A stretch of 64,000 bases of DNA from Eimeria necatrix (GCF_000499385.1 NW_013654345.1:62001-126000); one strand, 5' to 3'; shown: positions 12,932 through 25,359, counted from the first letter of the stretch. Program-made: numbers and translations. The notes: generated by a model from the letters alone, not told the origin.

Positions 12932-15900
12932 ATGTCCAGCGAAAACCAAGAGGGCCCGCCCACCCCATCGCCCATCTATGATACACCAGATGGGAGGGCC
13001 CAAGGTGACTTGACCTCGACTGGTGCATCACGTAGGGCTACTGGGGTTGCAGATATCACGGGAGCCAAAACAAGAAAGACACCAGCGGCAAGCGCTGTAG
13101 AAACGACAGGGAGGAGTCATGTGGACCGTGCGGCAAATCTGTTGCAGCAGGGAGCTTCAGATCTTTCATGTCATTCAGAGAGTATCCAAAATAAGTTGGC
13201 TTGCTCAGAGAAAGCCAGCCATCAGCGTAGCACTGCACCGGCGGAGCCTGCAGTAGCGGCGGAGTCAAGGTCGAATGATTCGGCGACAACGTGCTCTGTA
13301 AAGATGAACAGCGGAAGGATCAGCGGTAGCAGCAGCGAAAGTGTTGACAGTGGGAAGCTTCTCAGCTACGGCATCCCATCTGGTGCCGATTCTATGAAGG
13401 CACTTCGTCGCCACGTCGAGCTGCTAATAGACCGAGAGTTGAACACCAAAACTCGCAGCCGGTACAGTTTCTGATTCCCGATGTTTTTGCATGTTCTCCG
13501 GGTTGAGCTACGTTGAGTAGATAAGCTAATGAACAACTTGTCAGGAGCTAACGCTATAGCTTCTGTTACTATCTGTTGATAGTTGTTTGCTCCGTCAGCT
13601 TTGGCACTCCCAATCGCCGTTGATGGGATACCGGTTTCTTGCCGTCCTTGGATTCCCGCGAAGACTCGATTTTTTTCGTGTTGCAAAGTGCTGTAGTATT
13701 GACGCTTCTGTGCCTGCTTTTGTGGGTGCATTGCAGATTGGAGACATGCCTGGATGCTCTGGATCCGGAGCGACTTGATCCTCACTTGATGCGCGTTGTC
13801 TGTGCAAAGGGGCTTCCGGACGGTTGTGCGGCCCTGCGGTCTGTTTACTGGCGTATTCTTTTACATTGTCTTCCCCTCCAGCCGTCGGAATGGCAGGAGC
13901 GCCGCCGTAAACTCCGGTACAGCATATGGCTTATTCATATTATAGGCTGAAGAGATGGAAACTGCTGCGTTTTCAGGGACTCATCCGCAGCTTTAGTTTC
14001 CCCAGGGCGCTTGCAGTCTTTGATGCAGAATAAGGGATTTTGCATTCTAGTTCTATTCTTGGTGACACGGACATTCGTACGTACGTGGACATATGACTTG
14101 TGTTTTCTGTGTGTGGAAATTATGACAACTACAGTGAAGCCTACGAGTCATACAAAGCAGACTTTATTCGAGAACCGGAGGCAGTGCGCCGCTTACGACA
14201 ATTGCAGCAGCACCAGCAGGGGGAAGGTGCTGCATGCACCATCGGAGATAGATGCACGCTCTTGACGACTTCACCTTCAGCAGAGAGCAGCTTGGCATCA
14301 AACAGGGAAGACTTCAACTTTGGCACCCCCCACAGTGGCTCCTCTCAGCTTTCCCCGTCAATCTCACTCGCGGTTGTCAAAGATCACGTAAGGCTTTTGA
14401 TGCACTGGCAGTATTTAACGGAGTAGACGAAGTCTTCTGATATATCCGTCAAATCGAGAAGTCTCGTCACAGGGAAGTGAAGCTGGAGAGGTTGTGTGAG
14501 AACTGTGGACTAGGGTGCAGTATTGGTGTGGCCTTGGACAGCAACAGTAGCTTAGGCTTAAGACCTGGTTCTGGCGGTTGCTGCATTGCGCTTTTCTCAG
14601 CCTCTGTGCCGTAGCGCGACAAGCGAATGGCGGGGTTACTGGGTTGATGCTGAAGTGTTTGACCAAATAAACAAAGATGTCTTCAGGACACGTCCTGAGC
14701 TCTGCTTCTTTGCCATGAATCCAGAGCAAACAGTGACTAGGCAGCAGCAGCTACATCTTTATCCCCCACCGCCTACCAGACAGGCACAGTCCCACATGCA
14801 ACGAATAGATGAAGTACCTCTTCTCGTTGACTACGACCTTCTGGTGCAGCAGCAGCATCGGCAACATGGTCAGCAGCAGAAAGACAGCGGGGCCCCTGTT
14901 GACGAAGCCATGCCCTGCAAAACCAAAGCGAGCACCCGCAAGTTCAGCAGCATCAGTAGCGCCAGTGGCACATTCAGCAATAGCAACAGCAGCAGTAGCA
15001 ATGAGCTAGACAGTCCCTTGAAGGTTTCAACGTCCTCCCTGAGGGGTTTTCGACTGCCATCCGCCTTTCGTTATAAAAAGGCAGTTACCCCAGGAGCAAC
15101 AACAGTAAGCATATTGAGTGATGATGGGTGCAGCAGTCGTAGTGAAGTTAAAGGGGAGTCTATTCGCAATAGCGCTGATGGGCGCAGTTGCAGTAGCAGA
15201 TCGTCATCAGGAGGAGGAGAGACACCAGGATCCGGTGAGCGGCAATGCTTTGCTGAAAGAGTGGATAAGGAGAAGGTGGGAGATTCAAGCCCTATAGAGG
15301 CGTTTTTGTCTCGCGGTTCTGCTGATATGCAGAGTTGCAGTGTCTCAGTCCACAGCCGAGAGTCTTTGGATGCAGCTGACGCTCTGGAAGCCTCAGCAGT
15401 TGCGGCCAGAGCTGCTCGTATGCTTAAGAGGCAAATGATCACCACAAAGAGGGGAACAGAGAAAAGCGCGTGCAGTTCAAATATTGACCGAAGCTTTTGT
15501 TCCAGTAACTCCCTGTTGTCGAACTCAGCTTTGTCACAAAGGCAAGTAGCGAGTGTTTCCCCACCCTTTCCCCCCTTAAACGAGGTTAAGGAGGGGCACG
15601 TGCAAGACAGTTGTCCCGCAAGGGTTGATGCAAGTTCAAGTGCAACAGTGGCCGTAGTGAAGGAGCACCAGAAGGTCGGCACAGTTTCTGTTTCTCTGAA
15701 TGACGATTGTGCGGGTGGATTTTTGTCGTCGACGTTAGAGCGTGGGGCCGCACCAACGGATTTGGCTGCTGAAGAAGGAAAAAATACAACACAGCAGCCG
15801 TGGCGTGCACCCGCTGGAGTGCAAGACGTCTGCAATATGGTAGCTCCTCGCCGCCACTACGACGTGTTGTCTCGCCTGCTTTTTATCTACGCAAAGGTTA

Positions 15901-18235
15901 ATCCAGGCCTTTGCTATGTTCAGGGCATGAATGAAATCCTAGCCCCCATCTACTATGCACTTATGACAGACCCAACGTACACAGACTACGAACAGGTTCG
16001 CTAATAAAGGCATATTGCGCACTCGGTTACCTCCTCGCAGCGCAGGTTTGCATCTTGTACTAGAAATAATTGCAGATATCAAATGAAAGATGGACAAGTG
16101 AGGTTGGCTATGAAGACTGTGATGTTTTGTGGATGGGTTTCTATGTCTTATGGATGGGTTTTTGCGTAGCCAGCTCGTGGGACTTGCTTTTTAAAGGTTT
16201 AAGGCCTATGCAACTGTTTATACTGCTTACAGGCAGAAGCAGAAGTCTTTTACTGTTTCAGCGAAGTCATGCAGCAGCAGCGCGATGCCTTCTGTAAGGC
16301 TCTCGACCCTACAGAGGCTGGCGTGCAGGGCCGTCTTTCACGTCTGGACACTCTCCTTAGGCAGAAGGTACACTGGCCTATTTGAAAATGTTGCATATGC
16401 AGACGGAGTACGGTTTTTGTGTTGTGTCTTTCGATGCAAGACTTTGGTTAGTGACGTTTGCTCAGTTTGGAGTAGGCATTCTACTAAGCAGGTCGTTTTG
16501 TTCATGCCTGCAGGATGAGGAAGTCTGGATGCATCTCAACGCAGTTGGCGTAGAGCCGCAATTCTACGCCTTGCGGTGGCTCCTGCTGATGCTCACTCAG
16601 GTAACGAGGGTTAGCCGTACTGTGGCCGCGGCTTTGAGGTTTCCGGCCCAAGGCTGAGGTTTTTTACCAGCTTGCTAGTTCTACTTTGCCTGAGTCACCC
16701 ATGAGCATCCCACTTGGCGAGCGCAAAACATATCGATGATATCGATGATCGGTTTCTGCGTGGAGTGGTAGTGATGACGTTAGATATTGCAGGAATTCAC
16801 CGGCCTTTTCTTGAGAAGCTGCTCCTTTGATGTTGCAGGAGTTCGAGATGCCGGACGTTCTGGCTCTTTGGGACGGTTTTATTGCGGATACTGGACGTCC
16901 GCTACCCCTACTTTATTATGTTTGTGTCGCCATAATAATTTGGGTAAGTGCAACAGAGGTGGCGTACGGTGGTACTTCCCAGCTTTCTGCACATTGGATG
17001 TCGCTTGTGGAGCATACGAGAATACGCCCAGGGTGTTGGTGTTGAGCAGCATGGTGCCTGTCGGTGGCGTTATGCTTGCAGCTGAGACCTGCCCTCTTGG
17101 CTGGGGACTTCACTGCGTGTATGAAGCTGCTCCAGCATCTGCCATCTTTTGACCCGAAGGCTCTCATAAGCTCTGCGATGAGACTGCGGTGAACGATGCG
17201 CACCCTGTAACAGTGTTTTTTAGCCAGAGTGCTCTTTTCCTTGAGGGTTATTAAGTCAAGACTACACAATTGCCACTGAACCGCTGTGTTAAAGTGAACT
17301 TGCCTTTGCTGTTCAGGGCTGACGATCTCCTTAAAACTGGACTCCAAGATTGCCGCGTCTCCCTCCCTGTTGGTCGGGGTGGGCGGCGTGCTGGAGACGC
17401 TCTGCACGAGTTGGACCCTGTGCAGCATATCTCGGATTCTTTGATATTCAAACAGTTCTCACGGGCCATTGCAGCTCTGAGTCTTAGTGACAGCCTTGGC
17501 TTGGTGCCTGGAGACGCAGCTCGACCTGCTAGTTCTGGGGAGGGCGAGATCAGCAGTCCCTGCAGGCCACAGACTCAAAAGAGTGAAGGAGATTCCTCCA
17601 GAGGTTTTGTTGAGGGGCCCGACGCTGCGCTGGGACGCCTCAAAAGGCTAGCCGGCGTTGGTGTTGAGCATGCGTACAGGGGTGCAAGCGTAGTCTCGCA
17701 GTATTTAACTAGTTCTGGGCTCTCAACAGGTCTAGCGTCGAACGTTACTTCCCTCTTTGCTTCCGACAGCAACGCTTGCAGCCCGGCGACTCCACCGGAG
17801 CCAAGCGAAGCTCCAACTGCGGAGCGACCGAGACAGTCAGCAGCGTCGAAGCTAGGAGAGTTCTTTGCAGCGGCAGCTGGGCCGTCTCCACCAGGAATTT
17901 TATCTGGGGTCCCTGCAGATCGCAGTCAACATTGCAGAGCCACTGCAGCGCCCGTTGTGGAAGAACAGAAAGGAAACCCGCCGCCGCTTATAGAATGCCC
18001 AAACTCTTTTGCGAGGCCGTTTGTTGGCAGTAGAGCCCAATCGTTCACAGTCACGGGATGCGACGTGGCGGTAGGCGAGTCTCCCAGGCAGCGCAGCTTG
18101 TGGGAGGATGAGCCATCGACGCCGTTGGGGGAACGGTTGACGGACTCTGATAAGCTTGAAACACCTAGACATAGCCCAGGAACAGAATCTTTCAAATCGC
18201 CCTCGGGCGATGGGCTTCAGATTACCATATTGTGA
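12932..18235 (+). CDS. TBC-domain Rab GTPase-activating protein (TBC1D13-like)
   Basis: TBC proteins stimulate GTP hydrolysis by Rab GTPases on endosomal and secretory membranes. Nine phase-compatible exons: 12932-13461, 13737-13916, 14135-14387, 14601-15995, 16233-16367, 16514-16600, 16839-16943, 17082-17188 and 17317-18235, giving about 1,236 residues. The TBC domain starts around GLPDGCAALRSVYWRILLH (exon 2) and ends with LLAGDFTACMKLLQHLP (exon 8). Both catalytic fingers are present: the arginine finger in INKDVFR (about residue 344) and the glutamine finger in YVQGMNE (about residue 760). About 370 Ser/Gln-rich residues separate them, far more than in animal TBC1D13. The N-terminal 175 and C-terminal 300 residues are low complexity. 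The order of conserved blocks matches TBC1D13 best; the Rab substrate cannot be told from sequence. The ATG was chosen as the first in frame; a GTG lies 11 codons upstream. Confidence 0.92.
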
Positions 18236-19601
18236 ACAGAATGGCAAAGGCCCGAATTGAACACAGTGTTTGGCCCGTTGCTTGACGCTGCTTAGCGCGG
18301 CGTGCCCTGCTGTAACTGCTTGTTGGTGTAGCTTTCTCACAATTTGAAAAAGACAGGGATCAGGAGTAGACTAGCGGATTTGTAGATAACAGAAGACTAT
18401 CGACTGAAGACTACAGGAACCTGAAGATCACGCAGTTCATACGCAGAATGGAGTTGCTGTTTTTGAGGGTCAACATGCAGGGGACTTTGATATACAGGTA
18501 ATACATAGCACCTACCTGCTTTCGCCGCTTTGCACTCTGAAAGACTGAAAAGGGAGAGGGAATTTGCGAAGGGCGCTCACGGAGGCTAGCATCGACAACA
18601 CAATGGGATGAAAAGCAAAGCAAGGGAGTCACATTCTACGTTCTGATGTGATGTTTCGATATAAATAAACCCAGTTTAAGTGTAGTATGAATTTTGGCCT
18701 GTTTAGGAGAGACACAGGCGGGGTTGAAGCGCCACATACAGTAACCAGAGATTTGGCATTAATCGACAAAGCAAGTTTGTGGATTCTTTAGCGCGCCGTA
18801 AGGGACCTCAAGTAAAAATACATCATGACTTTCAATATATATGTCCGTTGGACAGGAGATCTCAAAATGGTGAGCACGAATGACTTCAGTTGCATCACCG
18901 ACGACGCCGCAGCTGGGAAGGAAAGCTTACATGGAACATACGTCTGCTGGTCTAGTCCGACAGCTAGCGTGGGCTCTTTCTTTTAAACTAACATTCATTG
19001 TATGAAAAGCATATTTTTGTGCTTTACATAGCTTTACGCGTGTGTTTCAATGGCTAGATACTCATAGCTTCACTTTTGGAGGCCAAGAGGGGACCCCCAA
19101 GCAAGGTAACAGTCGTCATAGGAGAAAGTGCGTGAAACTTGAAGGTTGCCTGAAAAATATTTGTCCAACGTTTTATTCTCATATCAAATATGTTTATTAT
19201 TTTGGATAAATCAGTGAAGAGGGGAAGGAATGCCTGAAGGGACCTTGCCGTGCTGGTGTGCGGGTCGATCACATGACACTTCCCGCCTGGACAAGATCTG
19301 CGAGCCTAGCTCACCAGAGGCCTCAGGCTGACAGGAGTCAGCCAACTTCATCAGATTTGTTATTTTGCAATTAAAGTTTGAAAAACGATCAATGCTGATT
19401 TTTTTTGCTTCTGAGTTTATTTTAGCTCCTCTATGTTAATTGATTTTGCGGTCACCGGCTTCCACTGCTAGAGTGGTGTCTCCTCAAGACCCTTTCCTTG
19501 TCAGGTCCTGATTGGTGAATGACTCTTTTCTGTCAAGCCAAACAAACATAAGATCTTCAACCATCAAGGCTCCAAGTGTCCAAAAAGAGAGCAAAACGCA
19601 A
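18236..19601. other. Intergenic region upstream of the rhoptry pseudokinase gene
   Basis: No frame shows a recognisable motif. The interval holds the 3' region of the TBC gene and the promoter and 5' leader of the pseudokinase. Sequence near 19.36-19.44 kb is T-rich. No specific regulatory element can be named with confidence. Confidence 0.5.
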
Positions 19602-21449
19602 ATGGCTTCTCCTGCACGAGGATTGACTTGGAGGAAGAAACTGTTTGCATTCTCAGTGGTGCTGCAGCTTGCGGCTGGTTTCGGTGGTCTTTTGGCTGCC
19701 CTCGGGACTGAACCTTCCATCGAAAAGCCTTCCTCCAACTTGCACGAGCGTATCGACACTTCGGAGAAAGAAGGAAACATCTTGATGATAAACTCAAATA
19801 TCGACGCAGAGCAAGCATTCGACGGAGGCCTCAAGGCAGTGCCGATCACAGCGGCTTACCTAAGAGGAACCGATACAAATGTTTCATTGGAATCTTTTAA
19901 ATCCGGCATCACTGCCGAGCAGCGCGAGCTGAATCAAGCAAGTCCACCAAGTGGAATCTACTTCTATGAGGATTTTCTCCCAACCGCGCGACAAGAAGAT
20001 GAACTGAGCGAAGAACAAGTAGACCCGCGAACGTTCTCTGCCTTGTCCTCGTCAACAACAGACGATGACTATGACTCACCTAATCGTCGCCTGGGTGGGC
20101 AGATAGTGCAGAAGCTCATGAGGCTAAAGGTGTACACCGGGCTTAAAAAATACGCCAAGTACGCAAACTACGCAGGATACAATACATACGGAGCAGGCAC
20201 TTACACCAACTATGGAGGGTATGGTGGCTACCCTGCTTATCCATACGCCACAGCTTCCGCAGCTTCCAACTACTCCGGATACAATGACTACGCTGGATAC
20301 AGTAACTATACGGGGTATAGTGTTCCCACACCTGATGCTGCTGTTGGATACAAAAGGTTCTCCAAGTACTCTGAAGAGCCTGGACAGAGGTATCTTGCGA
20401 GCTTACTGAGCAGAAACAGAACAAGCTGGTGGCTATCGAATAAGGTTTCTCGGCTAACTGATATCTTGGGAGGCGTCTGTCCCCGAGGCGTAGACCAGCC
20501 CATAATGCTCTCTAATGGGTATGAATCAAAAGAGGCAACGTTTCTAGCTGTTCTTCAGAACAGAGAACGATTCGTCGACTTGCTTGCGCAAGAGCTGTCG
20601 AATCAAATACCTGTAAGGTGGATCGGTCGAATGTATTCCGAAGTTCAGGGCCAATTTTCGGCAGTTGATTCTTTGGACAGGGACTTTGCAATTGCAAAGA
20701 TGGCTCCACCGGGCGAAGCACTGTCAAGCTTTCGCCACAGTCTGCGTCTCGACATACCGATTGACTTGTATGAGTTTACAGGTATGGGGACCTACGTGCA
20801 AGCCCCCGACGGCCAAGTGTTTCTCAACGCAGTCTCCCGCCGACCGCTGATACGGGCCACTGCGGGGACTGTTATTGCCAGTTGTTCAAAGGGAAAGAAA
20901 GGAGACAAAGCATTGCTTAGCATGTCTCAGCAAGCAGTAAGAGTCGTTGCGAACCTTAATTGCATCATGATGGTGCACACCAATATTAATCCGAGTTCGT
21001 TCCTCATCACAGAGAAGGGTCTTGTCTTTCTTGGAGGTCTTTTCCAAGCGGTGCAACAAGGGACGTATTTGGCTCAGTCATACCAGTTTACAGGTGGTTC
21101 CCCTCCCGTCTTTGTTCCTCCGGAACTGCGAGACTCCGCAGCTTATTATACGCTTACAGCGCAACCGTCATTGGATTCTTGGCAACTGGGAATGACGTTG
21201 TACACCTTTTGGTGTGACAAGATATCGACAGCGTCGGCAGGAGGCCTCAGCTTTACCGACTGTCGGTCGCAAATGCCCAAAGAAATACAGGACTTGATCT
21301 TAGGGTTGACTCAGGCGGACCCGACGGCGCGGTTGATTGCAGAAAACGTGGCGCTAACACACCCCGCAATGCTACTTCCAATATACCCCGACGTCCCTAA
21401 TCAGATAGACATCAACCAGGATGACGACATACTACTGGATACCTTTTGA
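19602..21449 (+). CDS. Rhoptry-family (ROPK) pseudokinase with Tyr/Gly-rich segment
   Basis: A single-exon gene encodes about 615 residues. The start is the ATG opening MASPARGLTWRKK, followed by a hydrophobic stretch (FAFSVVLQLAAGFGGLLAAL) typical of a signal peptide, so the product should enter the secretory path, probably to rhoptries. Residues about 177-265 are rich in Tyr and Gly (roughly 20 Tyr). The C-terminal half is a degenerate protein kinase fold: VHTNINPSSFL stands where HGDIKxxN is expected, and FLGGLF where DFG/DFS is expected, so both catalytic aspartates are missing; VFVPPE matches the APE region and LDSWQLGMTLYTFWC the ROPK helix F. The lack of introns and the fold fit coccidian ROPKs. 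Function is inferred as a non-catalytic secreted effector or scaffold; the host target is unknown. Confidence 0.85.
   Translation: MASPARGLTWRKKLFAFSVVLQLAAGFGGLLAALGTEPSIEKPSSNLHERIDTSEKEGNILMINSNIDAEQAFDGGLKAVPITAAYLRGTDTNVSLESFKSGITAEQRELNQASPPSGIYFYEDFLPTARQEDELSEEQVDPRTFSALSSSTTDDDYDSPNRRLGGQIVQKLMRLKVYTGLKKYAKYANYAGYNTYGAGTYTNYGGYGGYPAYPYATASAASNYSGYNDYAGYSNYTGYSVPTPDAAVGYKRFSKYSEEPGQRYLASLLSRNRTSWWLSNKVSRLTDILGGVCPRGVDQPIMLSNGYESKEATFLAVLQNRERFVDLLAQELSNQIPVRWIGRMYSEVQGQFSAVDSLDRDFAIAKMAPPGEALSSFRHSLRLDIPIDLYEFTGMGTYVQAPDGQVFLNAVSRRPLIRATAGTVIASCSKGKKGDKALLSMSQQAVRVVANLNCIMMVHTNINPSSFLITEKGLVFLGGLFQAVQQGTYLAQSYQFTGGSPPVFVPPELRDSAAYYTLTAQPSLDSWQLGMTLYTFWCDKISTASAGGLSFTDCRSQMPKEIQDLILGLTQADPTARLIAENVALTHPAMLLPIYPDVPNQIDINQDDDILLDTF
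20130..20396 (+). other. Tyr/Gly-rich low-complexity segment inside the pseudokinase
   Basis: The encoded stretch repeats short units such as YAGY, NYGGYGGY, NYSGYNDYAGY and NYTGY, with about 20 tyrosines in about 88 residues. It lies between the acidic N-terminal region and the kinase fold. Composition recalls oocyst-wall tyrosine-rich proteins of Eimeria that cross-link through dityrosine, but no homology to them is claimed. Confidence 0.8.
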
Positions 21450-22090
21450 CGAGGCTAATTCATGTTGTTTCAGTCTCAAATGGTTGCCTACAAGCTGCCC
21501 TGCCATGAGTAGCCTCAATGGAAGGAAGCTCTTTCACTGCAGCAGCGTTTTTCTCACTAGTTGCTCAGTTACTTGGCGGCATGGCTGGTTGCACTGACGC
21601 GATGCGATCTCAAGCCGCCTATTAATGTATTTCCTATACCGATCTGTTTTGATAATGTATTTTCACAAGCTGCCAACTGGTGCGTCAAAATTACACTACG
21701 CTTCGCCTGCTGCAGGTAGTTATCGCTCTCCTACTTATGGGTCATTCTTTAAGCAGGCATTACCCACAAGATAATTAGCTGAAGTGTGCTACCGCGTAAT
21801 GCGCGTCATGAGTGCTAGGCCGCCACACAGGGCAAACATAATAAGATATAATGCAGCACTTCACCAAAAAAAACCTGGACACGCTTGAGACGGAGGCCGC
21901 CTGAATACCGTCTGCACTCCCTACGAAACGTGCTTCAAAGTCCAAAGGTTTTGCTTTGAATGCCACAAGTGCATCCTGAAGCTGTAGTGTTCTTTGCTCT
22001 TCGACCACATTTACCGTGGACCCATCCACTGGCCTGCATAATATGCAAGCACTCCTGTGGTAGGGGACGGAAACAGTTCTTGAAACTGTG
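21450..22090. other. Convergent intergenic region
   Basis: This is the shared 3' region of the pseudokinase gene (plus) and the carrier gene (minus). No motif-bearing frame was seen. Both 3' untranslated regions and polyadenylation sites should be here. Confidence 0.5.
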
Positions 22091-24304
22091 TCAGCGAGAA
22101 GGCAGAATTTCGGAAGCATCTTTCATATTCTCGCTGCAGCCTGTGCAGCAGCGCCTTTCAAAGAGATGATGCTGCTCGAACACTTGGCGGTACCAACCAC
22201 TAAACGCGTCGTAACCGCCCAGAAAGATACCGCCTCCAAGTGCCACCCACAGGCAACGCATTTTCACGCCGAGAAACAAGGATCCAAGGCCCTCAGTACG
22301 CAACATTGTACTGAAGCAGTGGCAGAACCCACGGTACTGCAAACGAGAAGCCATACGCAAGTCAAAAGCCACAGAATCAACTGCGGGCAGAGCTAGCTCC
22401 GCACTTTAACTTCGCAATGGCAGTGCATGGACCTGCGTCGGGAGCAGTATGCGATGCAACGACAGTGTAGTTGCATGGCGAGATACGCAATGCTACATCT
22501 TAGTAGGGACAAAGTCAACTGCTCGCGTGGTTGCCTCCTATTTGTTAACGCACTTGGCGTGTCCCTGGAGCTTGGGTCATCAGCCGCGTTTTCGCGACAT
22601 CCATTGGCGTGGTCACTACAGCCGCCACAGCCCCTGCGAGAAATCACCACTCCCTCTACCTGAGCCTAAGCCCCGAATTGCACTTTGAAAACGCGGTAAT
22701 TGCGCCATGGACGTCAAACTGTTTTCTGCAGGTGATAAAGGTCCCTGCAGTACGGCTGCTGGAGCCCTACAGAGGCAATGCACAGCCCAGCCTCTGTCAG
22801 CGCAGTCACGGCGTACCCGCGACCATTCCAGCAGCTCCAGATATCGTTGCTGTAAAGCCCGTAGAAGGCGGGTCCTGCCCTGTGAGTGCAACACACCGTT
22901 CACCACTGCAGTTAACACACCAACAACCCGAGACGATTGACAGCTCCGCCGCGTCAAGAACATGACCACTACCGGGCCTCCAAACACTAGACCCTGACTT
23001 CAAACTCTACATTTTCGTTCCCAAAAAGTAGCAACACAAAAACAGAAAGGCCCGCAGCTCACCCAAGGCCTTCACCTTCATCCACTCCCACAGCGAAAGC
23101 TGCAGCGCCGCAAAAGGCACATCTCTAAGCATGGATGTTCCCATCCCCACAAAGAAGCCCCGAGGCCCTTCAAGTCGCCATACTGCTGAGAAGCCCTCGG
23201 CAGTGGTCGCATGTAGCCTTAGCTGTACCTGCTGCTTCACTACCTCGAACGGGTTGCTGGACAGGAAATAGCAGACATTAGCACACGCAAACCTGCTTAA
23301 TTCAAATAGCTAACGAAATCAATAGTTGGCTCCGTGCCTGATGAGCAAATGATTCCCTCGATGCAGAGTACGCATACGGCATACGCCGAAGCATATCGAA
23401 AACTCATTCCTTCTGAGCTATGACATCCTCCAATCAAGTAGTACGATCGACAACAGGCTGCGCATACTGACGCACTTCACATGCCCTTAGCCCTGTTACG
23501 CTTCAAACAAACAAAATTGGACTGGTCCTCATGACCTAAATCATCGTTCTACGCCCTTACCGAATGACGCAGGCGCTTGTTTCAGCTATAGACGCAGCCA
23601 GGATGTGAGTCGACGCTAGTGACGAGTCTGTGTCTGCAGAGAGGCAGCAAGCCAGCAGCAGCGGCAACCTTCCCCACCAGCACGCCCTAGGATAGCTTCA
23701 CGACAGGAAGCATTGCAAGTGTCAGCATGATCGCTGCAGCAGAACAATATGCAACAGCAGAAGCGGCAGAAGAGCGACACGCCACCTGCGGAGGACTGTA
23801 ACGCAGCATTGCTGCTGGTTGGCACGGACTTAAACGTTTTAGCTTCTCCTTCGCCATCTCGTATGCAACAAAAAAGACGGCGGATGACGGCATACTGCCC
23901 ATGGCTAGGGCTGCGATGCCGCTGTAGCACGCACCGATCGTTGTCGGCCTTCCCTTTGACTTCACACCACATGGGGTCTTCCATGTGGCAGCTGGAGCGG
24001 CTGCACTGGAAACAACATTTGGTCCAGTTAAGGCGCTACGAGCGCCAGCCCCCACAATATCTGTAGATATGCCTCTTCTTACTGTTTCAGCAGAGTCTCG
24101 TGAAGATAACAAAGGACCCGATAATGCTGCGCCTGCAGGCGGTGGTGTCGCTGGCGGTGCTACTGAAGGAGACGCTGGAACATTGACCTGTGCATGTGTC
24201 TTAAGAAAGTCAAGCGGAAAAAGAACAATGTCCGATATGATACCTGTGGAGGCCCCTGCCGCAAGGGCGACAACTGCAGCACAGCCGCACACCGAGAAAA
24301 GCAT
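22091..24304 (-). CDS. Mitochondrial carrier, S-adenosylmethionine carrier type (SLC25A26-like)
   Basis: Three carrier repeats are visible, each with its PxD/ExxK motif: FPLDFLKTHAQ, NPFEVVKQQVQ and TPMDVAKTRLM. Exons: 24304 to about 23790, 23633-23561, 23256-23063, 22879-22817, 22633-22554 and 22336-22091; the first donor is not resolved. The second and later blocks (ASIAETSACVIR, GMGTSMLRDVPFAALQLSLW, GAVAAVVTTPMDVAKTR, ALGGGIFLGGYD) fit SAM carriers better than other members. The protein would import SAM into mitochondria for methylation, including ubiquinone and RNA modification. About 70 Pro/Ala/Ser-rich residues are inserted in the first matrix loop, and total length is about 390 against 270-300 usually. 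The start is the first ATG before the first transmembrane helix. Substrate is inferred from motif pattern only. Confidence 0.8.
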
Positions 24305-25359
24305 GCCTCGTCCACTGCAGCAACAGACATATCCAGCAGCACACTTCAATGTCCTGGTGGCCCCGACGCCCTAAGGCCCGATGTAACGCTTCGGCGCACC
24401 TTCGTCTTGGGATAAGACCATCAGAGTGTGGAACCGCTGGGTGCAGGGCGCTAGGAGACCATAAGTCCTCAAAGTTGCCTGTCTGCTTGTTGCCGATTGC
24501 GCTTAGGTGTTGACCGGCCCAAAGAACACGATCATCAACTGGCTCGCACAAGAAAGACAATCAGTCAAGCAGCCGCTCTCATGCGCGGTCAGAGAAAAAT
24601 ACGTCACATCCGAAGTGCTACTGCCGCCATTGCGGTCGGGAGGTGCATCAGTCACTGTACGCTGGCGGCTAGACGTCAAAGGTCAGATGAAGGACTTTTC
24701 TTCCAGCCAGTCCGTTTACTCATCTCAGGCTTCATTCAGGGAAACAAAGAACTTCCACAGTGGACAGGTGCAAGTGGCAGTGGGCCCAACTCAACGCAGT
24801 GGACCCCACTACAGTGGGGTTATAGCTACTGCGAAGGAACATGCATGTAAATGAATTTGAAAATTAGCTTCAATCGAAAGCTGTAGGAGCTTCATGGCTC
24901 GACTAATGCCCAGTGACAGAGAGGCTCTCCAGGAAAGGCTGGGGCTGACAGTGCAACGCAAGCAGCGTGGTAGGACACTTCCTCAACAGAGTACAGGAAT
25001 ATTTCTCTAGTAACCCGAGACTATTGACTTCTATCAATGAAATATTTTAGTGATAGTAAGGAGCATTTTTGAAATGGGGATAGAGTAGTGATAATTCGCT
25101 TATATCCATATGAAACCATAACTTCCCCTGCGGAATTGCTAGAAAATATACATTTCCAAAGCCTTCTCAGCCGTAAAATTTATTTACCACCCATCTGAAA
25201 GAGCGCTTTGACAATGCGTAGAGAAAAATGCTAAGTGGTTGCAGGATCGTGCTCGGTAGAGTGAGAGCAGAACTGCACTCAGCGATTGTTGCGGAGAGAC
25301 CTTATTCTGCGTACTATCGGGTACTCTTTGAAGGGATAGCATCATCAGTGCAGTCAGTG

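Noticed and set aside
15071..15835. 254-codon open frame on the minus strand opposite TBC exon 4
   Set aside because: It mirrors the Ser/Gln/Ala-rich insert of the plus-strand gene. CAG/CTG-rich coding DNA lacks stops on the other strand, and there are no motifs or a sound start.
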